Shown: positions 16,149 through 23,189, numbered from the stretch's first letter. The stretch: DNA of 23,784 nucleotides from an uncultured Aggregatibacter sp. (GCF_901873365.1 NZ_CABFLM010000063.1:1-23784), one strand, 5' to 3'. Notes: generated by a model not told the origin, from the sequence alone. Numbers and translations: made by a program.

Positions 16149-16442
16149 CTAAATGACAAGCACGTCTTTAAATACATCTACTGCCGGTTTTGCCCCATGA
16201 TGCTCCACTTTATTACGCCACTTACTGCCCAAATGGTAAAAACGCAGGCTGTCACATGTAGGGTCATAGGTTTCCAACAGTTTGCTTTTCAACATAATCC
16301 ACTGGTCAGGCGTAACATCGCATTCAAATACCGAATATTGCGCCCGCACGCCGTAATCTAAGCAATGTTTTGCTATGCGGCGCAATCGCGCTTGCCCGTT
16401 TGGATCGTCAAAAGAAATATCATAAGTAATCAGCATTAACAT
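16149..16442 (-). CDS. cas2: CRISPR-associated endonuclease Cas2 (type I-C)
   Basis: Cas2 dimers bridge two Cas1 dimers in the complex that inserts new spacers. The 97-residue protein starts MLMLITYDISFDD, the ferredoxin-like first strand with the family's aspartate (D8), and has the YGVRAQYSVFEC segment typical of the subtype. It starts 3 bases after the cas1 stop, so the two are cotranscribed and probably translationally coupled. Its stop codon directly follows one arm of the leader inverted repeat. Confidence 0.96.
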   Translation of the reverse strand: MLMLITYDISFDDPNGQARLRRIAKHCLDYGVRAQYSVFECDVTPDQWIMLKSKLLETYDPTCDSLRFYHLGSKWRNKVEHHGAKPAVDVFKDVLVI

Positions 16443-16445
16443 GGC

Positions 16446-17459
16446 TTATCTCATCAAAAACGGCGGATATTCCGCCAAATCTCCGCGCAAGTGCCGCGCC
16501 AACAGCATCGCCTGAATATACGGCAGCAGCCCGATTTCCACTTCTTCGTCTAAAAACGGATGAGCGATTTTCTCCTGCTTTTTCGCCTGCAAAGCTTGGA
16601 ACAAGAGCTTACGCGCATCGGCCTTCAGGCTTACCGCGCCACTTGCTTCAGTAACAAAATCCTGCGGTTTGATTTGCCCGCGGTTAATCAGCGACAACAC
16701 CAACCTGTCTGCCCACCATGCGCGGAATTCTTCCAAAATATCCTGCGCCAAACTGTCGCGCCCTGGGCGGTCGGCGTGCAGAAAGCCCACCTGCGGATCC
16801 AGTCCCACTCCTTGCAGCGCGCCGCTGATGTCCTTGCCCAAAATGCTGTACACAAACGACAACAGCGCGTTCACCCCGTCTCTGGGCGGACGGCGGTTGC
16901 GCCCATCAAAAGTAAAGCCGCTTTTTTCGCTCAAAAGCTGCCCGAATACGCCGAAATAACGTGCCGCCGCATCGCCCTCAATGCCGCGCACCACATCCAG
17001 CTCATCCGCGCCCTTCAACTGCCGCAGCGAAATATTCAAAGAATCGACCGCACTTTGAATCGCCGCATTCTCGCCGTAATTACGAATCTGCCGCTGAAGA
17101 ACCCGCTTACTCGCCTGAATCTTCGCCGCAATGATATTGCGCGCAATCGGCACGGGATTTTGCTCCGACACACGATACTGCGCCCGACGCAGCAACACAT
17201 TACCACTCTGCCGCCCCTGAAGCCGCCCCAAGAAACGTCCGTTTTCGGTAAAAAACGCCAAATTCACATTATTTTCGCCGCAAAACCCCAGCAGAAAAGG
17301 CGACACCAGCACATTCCCAAAGCAAAAAATATGCCCGATGGAATGCACCGGCAACTGCGCCACCTTCTTACGCTCCTTCTCCACCACCAGCGTCTCCCGC
17401 TCCTTATGCAGATAGCTGCCTTGGGTGGTGATGTAGAGCGTATTTTGCAGTTTGCGCAT
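16446..17459 (-). CDS. cas1: CRISPR-associated integrase Cas1 (type I-C)
   Basis: Cas1 is the metal-dependent integrase that joins protospacers to the leader-repeat junction. The 337-residue protein has the usual beta-rich N-terminus (MRKLQNTLYITTQGSYL) and an alpha-helical catalytic domain with E161 (RGIEGDAAARYFG), H228 (GFLHADRPGRDSLA) and the acidic pair D240/E243 (AQDILEEFR). An AAGGAG lies 7 bases before the ATG. The gene is preceded by a 217-base gap containing two hairpins and may be transcribed separately from the interference genes. A USS core is embedded at 17047-17056. Base composition is GC-rich compared with the OLD gene upstream. Confidence 0.96.
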   Translation of the reverse strand: MRKLQNTLYITTQGSYLHKERETLVVEKERKKVAQLPVHSIGHIFCFGNVLVSPFLLGFCGENNVNLAFFTENGRFLGRLQGRQSGNVLLRRAQYRVSEQNPVPIARNIIAAKIQASKRVLQRQIRNYGENAAIQSAVDSLNISLRQLKGADELDVVRGIEGDAAARYFGVFGQLLSEKSGFTFDGRNRRPPRDGVNALLSFVYSILGKDISGALQGVGLDPQVGFLHADRPGRDSLAQDILEEFRAWWADRLVLSLINRGQIKPQDFVTEASGAVSLKADARKLLFQALQAKKQEKIAHPFLDEEVEIGLLPYIQAMLLARHLRGDLAEYPPFLMR

Positions 17460-17545
17460 GGGAACTCCTTGAATTTTGACCGTGCTTTTGTTTTAAAACG
17501 GCTTGTTGTTTAGGCTGTCTAAAAAAAGTTTTACCATAAGTTCCC

Positions 17546-17573
17546 GTAGGATGGGCATAAATGCCCATCCTAC
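17546..17573. repeat. Perfect hairpin in the cas1 upstream region
   Basis: Two 13-base arms, GTAGGATGGGCAT and ATGCCCATCCTAC, pair perfectly around an AA loop. It lies 87 bases upstream of cas1 on the minus strand. There is no following T-run, so it looks like a dispersed REP-like palindrome rather than a terminator. Confidence 0.6.
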
Positions 17574-17628
17574 TCTATGCTTATAGCAAGCCACGCACGC
17601 GTTTTATTTATTGGCGGATTCTAATGTC

Positions 17629-17645
17629 GTCTGAAAAAATCAGAC
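17629..17645 (-). terminator. Possible terminator after the OLD gene, built on a DUS-like core
   Basis: GTCTGA and TCAGAC pair around a run of five A (T on the minus strand). It lies 32 bases after the OLD gene stop. The left arm is part of GTCGTCTGAA (17626-17635), the core of one Neisseriaceae uptake dialect. The stem is short, so termination is uncertain. Confidence 0.4.
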
Positions 17646-17676
17646 TTCAGGTGGCATAGAATAAAAAACAGATAAC

Positions 17677-19095
17677 CTAGCAATGCGTACCTTCATCTTG
17701 CAAATAGCCATTTAAGTTATCAACTATACTATTCATTGCTTCAAAATACTGACTTTGAAGAACTAGATCTTTATCTTTATCTTTATCTTTATCTAATAAA
17801 CCTGGTTTTTCAGGAGTCGCCTTGCAGGCAGGCTTTGTTTTGATGTCATCAGCAGGAATGATTTCAAAATGATATTCAGAAAACTCAGTTTTCAAATCTT
17901 CAAAACAGCCTTTTTTATCTCCATCTAAAATAGCAGCCACTCTTTTAAACCCTAAATCTTTTGCAATGCTACATAAATGTCGAATATTTCCAGCTCCACC
18001 AGCACCCCATCCAAAAAAACTTCCTTGGATTTCTTTTCCTAATTGCTTAGCAATTTTAGGATATAAAAGAACATCTTCCTGCCCTTCAACAAGAATGATT
18101 CCATCTTCCTGAAAAAAGAATTCTCGAGCATCTAATCCCCAAGTATGTGGATTGTGTAAATTATTTGCTAGTCTCACAATTAAATTTGTTGAACTTGAAG
18201 ACAACTGATAAATTATTGTTCCGTTATCGCTAGAAATAACTCTCACTAAGGCAGCCCCTTTAGCTAATGCATTAATATCGACAAAATAAGGAGAATGTGT
18301 CGAGATGATAATCTGCCTATCCTTTGCATATTCAACAAAAAGTTTACTCAACCGTTTTTGTAATGATGGATGCAAAGATAGCTCAGGTTCATCTATGGCA
18401 ATAATGTCGCCAGGCTTGGAATCATATAGGGCATCAACAATAACAAAAATGCTAACAATTCCCTCCCCCATTCCATTACTAGAATGGCTATTTTGACCGG
18501 ATGTAAATTTTAAAAAATGCTGCCCTATTTCACTTTGATCAATAGCCCACTCGGGGATAAAGCCTAAAACTTTCTCTAACATATTATTAAAGTTTATTTT
18601 TATATCCTCGTTTTTTTCAATTGAAAATAATCTATACGCAAAATAATCTAATAATGAACTTCTTTTAGCCTGAAACGCAGTATTTAAGATATACGATTCT
18701 CTATCTAATTCAGACTTGCTGAAATATGGTTCAAAAGCCCTTCTAGATGGAACAACAAAAATCTTCTTCTCGCACCTTGTTCCCTCAAATTTTGTTTCAG
18801 AGGAATTTTTGTGTACTGACATCAAAATTTCCTTACAGCCACCATCAAATAGATACTCAATTTGAACTTTGTCAATCAAACTATTTCTGACACCATTAGG
18901 AAAGCTAGGTGGGTTATACCCTTCTCTCGCTTTCAAACATTCAATAATTGAAGATTTCCCAGTATTGTTCGAGCCAGTAATAATCGTAAGCCCACTAACT
19001 TCAGTAACAGAATCTTGTTTAGGTATAGCAAATTTAATTTCTTGTTTTTGCTGAAAACCTCTGTAACCTTGAATTTCCATAGATTGTAAGAACAT
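17677..19095 (-). CDS. OLD-family ATP-dependent endonuclease (AAA ATPase plus TOPRIM)
   Basis: The 472-residue protein joins an ABC/SMC-like ATPase to a TOPRIM nuclease. Walker A is GSNNTGKSS (residues 41-49), an ABC-like signature lies near SSNGMGEGIVS (205-215), Walker B is IIAIDEPELSLHP (D235, E236) and the switch histidine is H267 in STHSPYF. The TOPRIM metal residues are E337 (ILVEGQED) and D391/D393 (ILDGDKKG). OLD nucleases cut DNA and several act in phage defence (P2 Old, GajA of Gabija), but no GajB-like helicase is present here, so it is best described as a lone OLD protein. It starts 34 bases after cas4 and is much more AT-rich than the flanking cas genes, so it was probably inserted later. 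AAGGA lies 10 bases before the ATG. A four-unit hexanucleotide repeat encodes a Lys-Asp run near residues 436-443. Confidence 0.9.
   Translation of the reverse strand: MFLQSMEIQGYRGFQQKQEIKFAIPKQDSVTEVSGLTIITGSNNTGKSSIIECLKAREGYNPPSFPNGVRNSLIDKVQIEYLFDGGCKEILMSVHKNSSETKFEGTRCEKKIFVVPSRRAFEPYFSKSELDRESYILNTAFQAKRSSLLDYFAYRLFSIEKNEDIKINFNNMLEKVLGFIPEWAIDQSEIGQHFLKFTSGQNSHSSNGMGEGIVSIFVIVDALYDSKPGDIIAIDEPELSLHPSLQKRLSKLFVEYAKDRQIIISTHSPYFVDINALAKGAALVRVISSDNGTIIYQLSSSSTNLIVRLANNLHNPHTWGLDAREFFFQEDGIILVEGQEDVLLYPKIAKQLGKEIQGSFFGWGAGGAGNIRHLCSIAKDLGFKRVAAILDGDKKGCFEDLKTEFSEYHFEIIPADDIKTKPACKATPEKPGLLDKDKDKDKDLVLQSQYFEAMNSIVDNLNGYLQDEGTHC
17770..17793. repeat. Hexanucleotide tandem repeat in the OLD gene
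   Basis: Four exact units of TTTATC encode (Lys-Asp)4 on the minus strand in the C-terminal part of the OLD protein, after the TOPRIM residues. A change in unit number would alter length by two residues per unit without shifting the frame. Confidence 0.9.
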
Positions 19096-19129
19096 GATTT
19101 TTATATCCTTGTAATAAAAACAACATTCG

Positions 19130-19780
19130 TTAATTTTTAAACAACCCCATCACATACCCTACACTCCTATCCCGTTTCTCCAGCAACTCCGGCTGGCAAA
19201 TCTCCACCAGCGAGCAGGCTTTGCAGCGTTTGCCGTAGTCAGGTGGCGGGGTTTGTCCGCTGTTTAGAAGGTCGCGCACGGCGGCGATGGTGGCGAGTGT
19301 TTGGGCGCGCAGGTCGTCTGAAAACACGACGGGGACGCGGTGGCGGGTTTGCATATACCACAGCGCGCCCTCAGAGACGGTTTGCCCCGTCATTTCTTCC
19401 AAGCACAAACCTTGGGCGCAAAGCTGGATTTCATCCATCGGGTCGGGTTTGGGCTTGCCGCGTTTGTATTCCACGGGTTTCAGACGGCCTGTCTTCGTAT
19501 CCACTTCCACCAAATCCAACACGCCGCTGATGCCCAGTTTCTCTGCCGACACATGCACCGTCCGCTCAAAACGCACGCCTTTACGCGTTTCCGGCTCGCC
19601 CGAATCCACCCGCTCATGCAGCGCCTTGCCCTGCGCGGTCAAATAATTCTCTGCCCACGCCTGCTCGTTGTGAATCAGCGCGCATTGGCGCGGACAGAAG
19701 GCGTAGTGTTGCAGGGCGGAAAGGGGAATCAGGCGCGTATCCTGATTTTCCCCTTGGGTTTCGGTTAAAAGTGCGGTCAT
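19130..19780 (-). CDS. cas4: CRISPR-associated exonuclease Cas4
   Basis: Cas4 is a RecB-like nuclease with an iron-sulphur cluster that trims prespacers and helps choose those with a correct PAM before Cas1-Cas2 integration. The 216-residue protein has the cluster cysteines C29 (FCPRQC) and C186, C189 and C195 (RCKACSLVEIC), and the RecB motifs H55, D89 (GVLDLVEVD) and E104-x-K106 (PVEYKRGKP). It starts 14 bases after the cas7 stop. The first codons (ATG ACC GCA CTT TTA) contain a complete USS core (19768-19777). It also contains exact Neisseriaceae uptake sequences at 19311-19322 and 19479-19490. In type I-C clusters cas1 normally follows directly; here the OLD gene intervenes. Confidence 0.95.
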   Translation of the reverse strand: MTALLTETQGENQDTRLIPLSALQHYAFCPRQCALIHNEQAWAENYLTAQGKALHERVDSGEPETRKGVRFERTVHVSAEKLGISGVLDLVEVDTKTGRLKPVEYKRGKPKPDPMDEIQLCAQGLCLEEMTGQTVSEGALWYMQTRHRVPVVFSDDLRAQTLATIAAVRDLLNSGQTPPPDYGKRCKACSLVEICQPELLEKRDRSVGYVMGLFKN

Positions 19781-19794
19781 CTTTTTAAGTGTTT

Positions 19795-20661
19795 TTAAAG
19801 CAGCTCTTCCACGCTCACGCCATTTAAGCCGTCTGAAACCACGCTGATGTTGTAATCACCAAAACCGCTAGCTGGGGTACCTGATTCGCCATTTACGCGT
19901 TCGACTTTCACGGCGTCAAACAGTTTATGTGCAGGCTGGCTGCCGAGTGCGCTGTCGTGTTTGAAAACGATCAGTTTGCGTGCCGCCATTTCGCCACGAG
20001 CGGCGGAGCGGTCGTGTTCAAACATCAACGTCAGGGCTTGCCAGAGCTTGGCTAAGTCGTCGTCTGAAAAACCGGTTTTGGCGGCAAGGTTGGCGGAGAT
20101 AAAGCCATGTACGCGGTAGAGCGCGTAAGGGACGATGTATTTGCGCCCCATGGTGCGTTCTTTTTCCAAGTCTTTTTCGTTGGTGACCGCCATGCGGGTG
20201 ATAGAAACTTCCAGCGGGACAATCGGGTCGATGGATTGTGCAAACGCCAGTTGCACCGGGCCGCGCACTTGCCCGCTGTTCACTTCGGTGGTCATCACGG
20301 CGCCGAAGGTGCGGATGTCGAAGAAGTTTTTACACATCCAAGCGGTAATGTCGCGGGCTTTGGCTTCGTCTTTAGGCAGTTTTTTGGCTTCTGACTCAAT
20401 GCCGAGTGCTTCATAAGCACGTTTGTTTTGCAGGTTTAACACGCTTTTTTCTTTAACGTAGATTTCGTAACCGGCTTCGTTTTCGCTGCTGATTTCGACA
20501 AAATTACGGATTTTGCGCTTCAGACAGACATCGGTTACCAAGCCTTTGCTGGATTCGGGGTCAAGACGCGGCATATTGCCCGCATCGGGATCGCCGTTGG
20601 GGTTGCCGTTGGTTACGTCAAAAAAGTAAACAAATTCATAGCGGTTTTGAATAGCAGACAT
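19795..20661 (-). CDS. cas7: Cascade backbone subunit Cas7 (Csd2, type I-C)
   Basis: Cas7 coats the crRNA spacer in multiple copies to form the backbone of the type I-C surveillance complex. The 288-residue protein has the subtype's N-terminus (YEFVYFFDVTNGNPNGDPDAGNMPR), the FFDIRTFGAVMTTEVNSGQVRGPVQ block, and the IVPYALYRVHGFISANLA strand of the RRM-like fold. A strong AAGGAG lies 7 bases before the ATG. It sits 35 bases after cas8c and 14 bases before cas4. A classical DUS core lies near its 3' end (19828-19837). Confidence 0.96.
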   Translation of the reverse strand: MSAIQNRYEFVYFFDVTNGNPNGDPDAGNMPRLDPESSKGLVTDVCLKRKIRNFVEISSENEAGYEIYVKEKSVLNLQNKRAYEALGIESEAKKLPKDEAKARDITAWMCKNFFDIRTFGAVMTTEVNSGQVRGPVQLAFAQSIDPIVPLEVSITRMAVTNEKDLEKERTMGRKYIVPYALYRVHGFISANLAAKTGFSDDDLAKLWQALTLMFEHDRSAARGEMAARKLIVFKHDSALGSQPAHKLFDAVKVERVNGESGTPASGFGDYNISVVSDGLNGVSVEELL

Positions 20662-20696
20662 TTTCTGGCTCCTTAGTTTTCAATAGTTTCAGCGGT

Positions 20697-21056
20697 TTAT
20701 TTTTCTGTAAAATAGCTTTGTTTTTGGTGGTAATAGCCGATGGCAAAACGGCCTTGTTCTTCAATGCTTAGATGGCGTGGGAACATTTCAGGTAGTTTGG
20801 CAATGATTTCGCCCAACTCTTTTTCCCGACTCACTGCTATTCCACCTTTGTCTTTACGCAAGCGCGATAAATGGTGTTTTGCGCCCGACAAAAGACGCGG
20901 AAAAACCGAAAACGGCACGGCGGATGCAGAGCCGTAATAGCGGTCGGCAATGCCGGCGTTTAATTCGCCCAACGCCTGATATTGAATGCGCTCCAACACG
21001 GCAAACAGCCGCCCTAAAAGATAGGCGCGATTCGGGCTTTCATTGTTCAAACTCAT
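20697..21056 (-). CDS. Cas11c small subunit, internal start within cas8c
   Basis: Within the cas8c frame an ATG at 21056 is preceded by a near-ideal Shine-Dalgarno, AAGGAG (21067-21062 on the minus strand) with a 5-base gap. The product is 119 residues, starting MSLNNESPNRAYLLG and sharing the Cas8c C-terminus. Type I-C Cascades are known to take their Cas11 small subunit from internal initiation in cas8c, with a product of about this size. The site and length fit that model well; expression itself is inferred. Confidence 0.75.
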   Translation of the reverse strand: MSLNNESPNRAYLLGRLFAVLERIQYQALGELNAGIADRYYGSASAVPFSVFPRLLSGAKHHLSRLRKDKGGIAVSREKELGEIIAKLPEMFPRHLSIEEQGRFAIGYYHQKQSYFTEK

Positions 21057-22451
21057 AGGAACTCCTTCTTCGATAAAACCTTTTCTAAAACGCCGCTGTA
21101 ATACGGCTTTCATCATCGCCACGCGCAGTCCGTTTACATCGCCGTCGGCGCGAATTCGGGTAATCAGTTGCGACAGCAAACTTAAGGGATACGGCGTGCC
21201 GCAAATCACGGCGCGGGTCATTTCGCCTGCCAACACGGGCGAGATATTTTCGCTTTTGCCTAAAACCGCCGTCTGCAACAGCAAGCGCCAAATAGAAGGC
21301 GGCGTTTTCCACGGGCGCGGTTCAATTTTTAAATCCCGCCAGTGCCATGCCAAATTTTCCGCCAACTGCCCAAACGTGGTGTCCAGCCAAAACCGAACGG
21401 AAATCCGCGCGGCATTGGGGGCAAGCCCTAAGATATAAAAACGGGTATTAGGAGAGAGTTCGGGCGCAATTTCTTGCAGCGGACGACCGTTGCCCATTTG
21501 TTCCAATACGTTGAAAATTTTGGCGCTTTCTTGTTCGTCATCCGGCGGCGTGAACACTTGCGCGAAAAAGCCTTCGGCAGCCTGCGCCGTCGCGTTATCA
21601 TCTGCTTCCGCCCAAAAGACCGTACTGGCGTCGCCGATGGTCAGACAGTGATTATTTTCGCGGCGCAACAGATAGTTCAGCGCGGTGGTGTAGGCAAAGG
21701 CGGATTGTTCGGAAACAGGCGCATTTGCGCCTTGCTCCTTGCCGAACGAGGCAAAGGCTTCTTTGTTGAACGAAATAATCGAGCCGCCGGAGCTTTGCCC
21801 GCCAAACACGCCTTTAATCGCTGGATGCAGCCGTGCAATTGGCGCAGTGTCGCCGCTAATCAGGCATAAGCCTTCGAGTGCTTCATCGCTTTTCAGGCAG
21901 CCTGCCCACAAAGTTTGCGCGGCTTCGCGTTTATGGATAAGTGCGGTCGGTTTTTCAAGAGAAAATGCGATGTTGGCATCGAGCATTTCGGCAGGCAGAT
22001 TTTCGGCAGCGAAATGTGCAGGCTGCCAGTTTTGCAGAAAACGGCACAAGGCTTGCAAGCCTTCATCGTCGCTGTTTTGCAGTAAATCGAGATGGTATTG
22101 CTTGAAGGCTTCAAAGGTTTTTTCAGACGGCGTAAACGGTTTTTCTTTGGCTTCGGCTTTGTTTTTATTGGCTTCCACGCCAAGAGCGTAGGCGGTTTTG
22201 TCCCACAAAAAATTTGGTTTGATGCCCGACGTGCGTTTTTCAGGGCGAGGCACGCTCATCAACTTCGGCTGCGGCTTTTTATCGGCAGTCAGATTCGGCA
22301 CAATGGTTTTCAGACGACCTTCTGTATCTAACACCAAAATCCAGCCGATTTTCTCCTCGCTAAAGCCATAAGGCGGCACTTTCGGGTTGCCCATTTCATC
22401 GGTTTCCGCTGCCAAACGGCGGTAATAGCGGGCAAGGGACGCAAGAATCAT
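20697..22451 (-). CDS. cas8c: Cascade large subunit Cas8c (Csd1, type I-C)
   Basis: Cas8c recognises the PAM and opens target DNA in the type I-C Cascade, and is the subtype's signature protein. The 584 residues match the usual size and begin with MILASLARYYRRLA, a typical family start, followed by PYGFSEEKIGWILVLD. Later blocks include NYLLRRENNHCLTIGDASTVFWAE and the helical C-terminal region YLLGRLFAVLERIQYQALG. The start codon overlaps the cas5 stop (ATGA), so translation is coupled. An internal start encodes Cas11c. The gene carries uptake sequences of both kinds: DUS at 21892-21903, 22122-22131 and 22309-22320, and a USS core at 21939-21947. Confidence 0.95.
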   Translation of the reverse strand: MILASLARYYRRLAAETDEMGNPKVPPYGFSEEKIGWILVLDTEGRLKTIVPNLTADKKPQPKLMSVPRPEKRTSGIKPNFLWDKTAYALGVEANKNKAEAKEKPFTPSEKTFEAFKQYHLDLLQNSDDEGLQALCRFLQNWQPAHFAAENLPAEMLDANIAFSLEKPTALIHKREAAQTLWAGCLKSDEALEGLCLISGDTAPIARLHPAIKGVFGGQSSGGSIISFNKEAFASFGKEQGANAPVSEQSAFAYTTALNYLLRRENNHCLTIGDASTVFWAEADDNATAQAAEGFFAQVFTPPDDEQESAKIFNVLEQMGNGRPLQEIAPELSPNTRFYILGLAPNAARISVRFWLDTTFGQLAENLAWHWRDLKIEPRPWKTPPSIWRLLLQTAVLGKSENISPVLAGEMTRAVICGTPYPLSLLSQLITRIRADGDVNGLRVAMMKAVLQRRFRKGFIEEGVPMSLNNESPNRAYLLGRLFAVLERIQYQALGELNAGIADRYYGSASAVPFSVFPRLLSGAKHHLSRLRKDKGGIAVSREKELGEIIAKLPEMFPRHLSIEEQGRFAIGYYHQKQSYFTEK

Positions 22452-23125
22452 GCTTTCACCTCCTCGGCGTAAAACGGCGGCACATCAATCACGCCGTCTT
22501 TCATTTGTGCACGGAAAAAATGCGGCGTGTTGCCGTGGTCAAAATCAATATCGTGCAGCATCCAACCTAAATCGCGGTTTACCTCGCCTTCCAATAATGC
22601 CGACGGCGGCAGCGGCTCGCCCTCGTCAATCAACGCAAAATCGGCAGGAAGCTCACGCACGCCCAAACAAGGCTGCTGAAAGCATTGCCCTTTTTTCGCA
22701 CGGCGTTTGAACATCTCAATATGCTTGGTAACGGTCTCATCCGCCCCTGCTTTTGGAGTCAGCACCGCATGGGCTTCAATCACATAAGCCACGTCTTTAA
22801 GCACCGTCGCCGCGCGCTGCTGGCGGTCGTCTTCAATCAGCGTATATAAATCGGCAACGCTCTTACGCTTCATCGCGCCGCTGACCTTACCCGCCGAAAT
22901 CTTGCCGCCCAACTCATTGCGCCGCACCGACTCAAACCGAATCGGCTTCAACACATAAATCCGGTCTATCACCCACCGAATCGCCGGCTTCCAATGCACC
23001 GCCGCCAAAATCCCGCGCGCTGCCGACGGCGTGATGACATCATAAGACACCCGTTCCACCTTCATCTCCGGACGGGTAAAACAGGCATAATCGCCCCAAA
23101 TGTGTAGGCGGATTTGGTTTGCCAT
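22448..23125 (-). CDS. cas5: Cas5 (Cas5d/Cas5c) crRNA-processing endonuclease, type I-C
   Basis: Type I-C lacks Cas6; Cas5 cuts pre-crRNA at the 3' base of the repeat hairpin and stays on the crRNA 5' handle in Cascade. The 225-residue protein starts MANQIRLHIWGDYACFTRPE and has the family blocks ERVSYDVITPSAARGILAAVHWKP, IRFESVRRNELGGKIS and LGWMLHDIDF. H44 and H119 (VIEAHAV) lie near the positions where the Bacillus halodurans enzyme has Y46 and H117, though I align these from memory. AAGGAA lies 5 bases before the ATG, and immediately upstream of that is a copy of the CRISPR repeat hairpin (23137-23162). It overlaps cas8c by 4 bases. The usual upstream neighbour cas3 is absent. Confidence 0.95.
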   Translation of the reverse strand: MANQIRLHIWGDYACFTRPEMKVERVSYDVITPSAARGILAAVHWKPAIRWVIDRIYVLKPIRFESVRRNELGGKISAGKVSGAMKRKSVADLYTLIEDDRQQRAATVLKDVAYVIEAHAVLTPKAGADETVTKHIEMFKRRAKKGQCFQQPCLGVRELPADFALIDEGEPLPPSALLEGEVNRDLGWMLHDIDFDHGNTPHFFRAQMKDGVIDVPPFYAEEVKA

Positions 23126-23136
23126 ACAAATTCCTT

Positions 23137-23162
23137 AACACACAGCCGCCCGAAGGCGGCTG
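23137..23162 (-). repeat. CRISPR-repeat-like hairpin in the 5' leader of cas5
   Basis: These 26 bases match the array repeat at 25 positions. The single change gives a perfect 8-base stem (CAGCCGCC at 23143-23150, GGCGGCTG at 23155-23162) closed by a UUCG tetraloop in the transcribed strand. The match stops just where the Shine-Dalgarno of cas5 begins, 12 bases before the ATG. It lacks the GTTTC end of the repeat. Confidence 0.85.
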
Positions 23163-23189
23163 ATTTTTACTGATAACCTATAAATTTTA

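Larger units (their letters stand above)
19311..22320. repeat. Neisseriaceae-type DNA uptake sequences (DUS) in the cas genes
   Basis: Exact 12-base matches to known DUS dialects are AGGTCGTCTGAA at 19311-19322 (plus) and 22309-22320 (minus), AGGCCGTCTGAA at 19479-19490 (minus), and AGGCTGCCTGAA at 21892-21903 (minus). The classical 10-base core GCCGTCTGAA occurs at 19828-19837 (plus) and 22122-22131 (minus); GTCGTCTGAA occurs at 17626-17635 and 20059-20068. All sites lie inside or next to cas genes; I noticed none in 1-14,600 by eye. Confidence 0.85.

Noticed and set aside
16560..17513. A 317-residue open frame on the plus strand opposite cas1.
   Set aside because: It is a shadow of the GC-rich cas1 coding strand, rich in Arg, Gln and His with no recognisable domain, and cas1 has all catalytic residues.
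17677..19095. Gabija system (GajA plus GajB).
   Set aside because: The OLD-like protein is shorter than GajA and no UvrD-like GajB gene lies next to it; the uvrD at 2430-4604 is the ordinary chromosomal helicase.
19340..19768. Plus-strand frames of 95-142 residues opposite cas4, and similar ones opposite cas7 and cas8c.
   Set aside because: Codon-bias shadows on the antisense strand of confirmed cas genes; no motifs or ribosome sites.
22011..22030. AGGCTGCCAGTT in cas8c as another DUS.
   Set aside because: Only 9 of 12 positions match the AGGCTGCCTGAA dialect, which is not distinctive enough.
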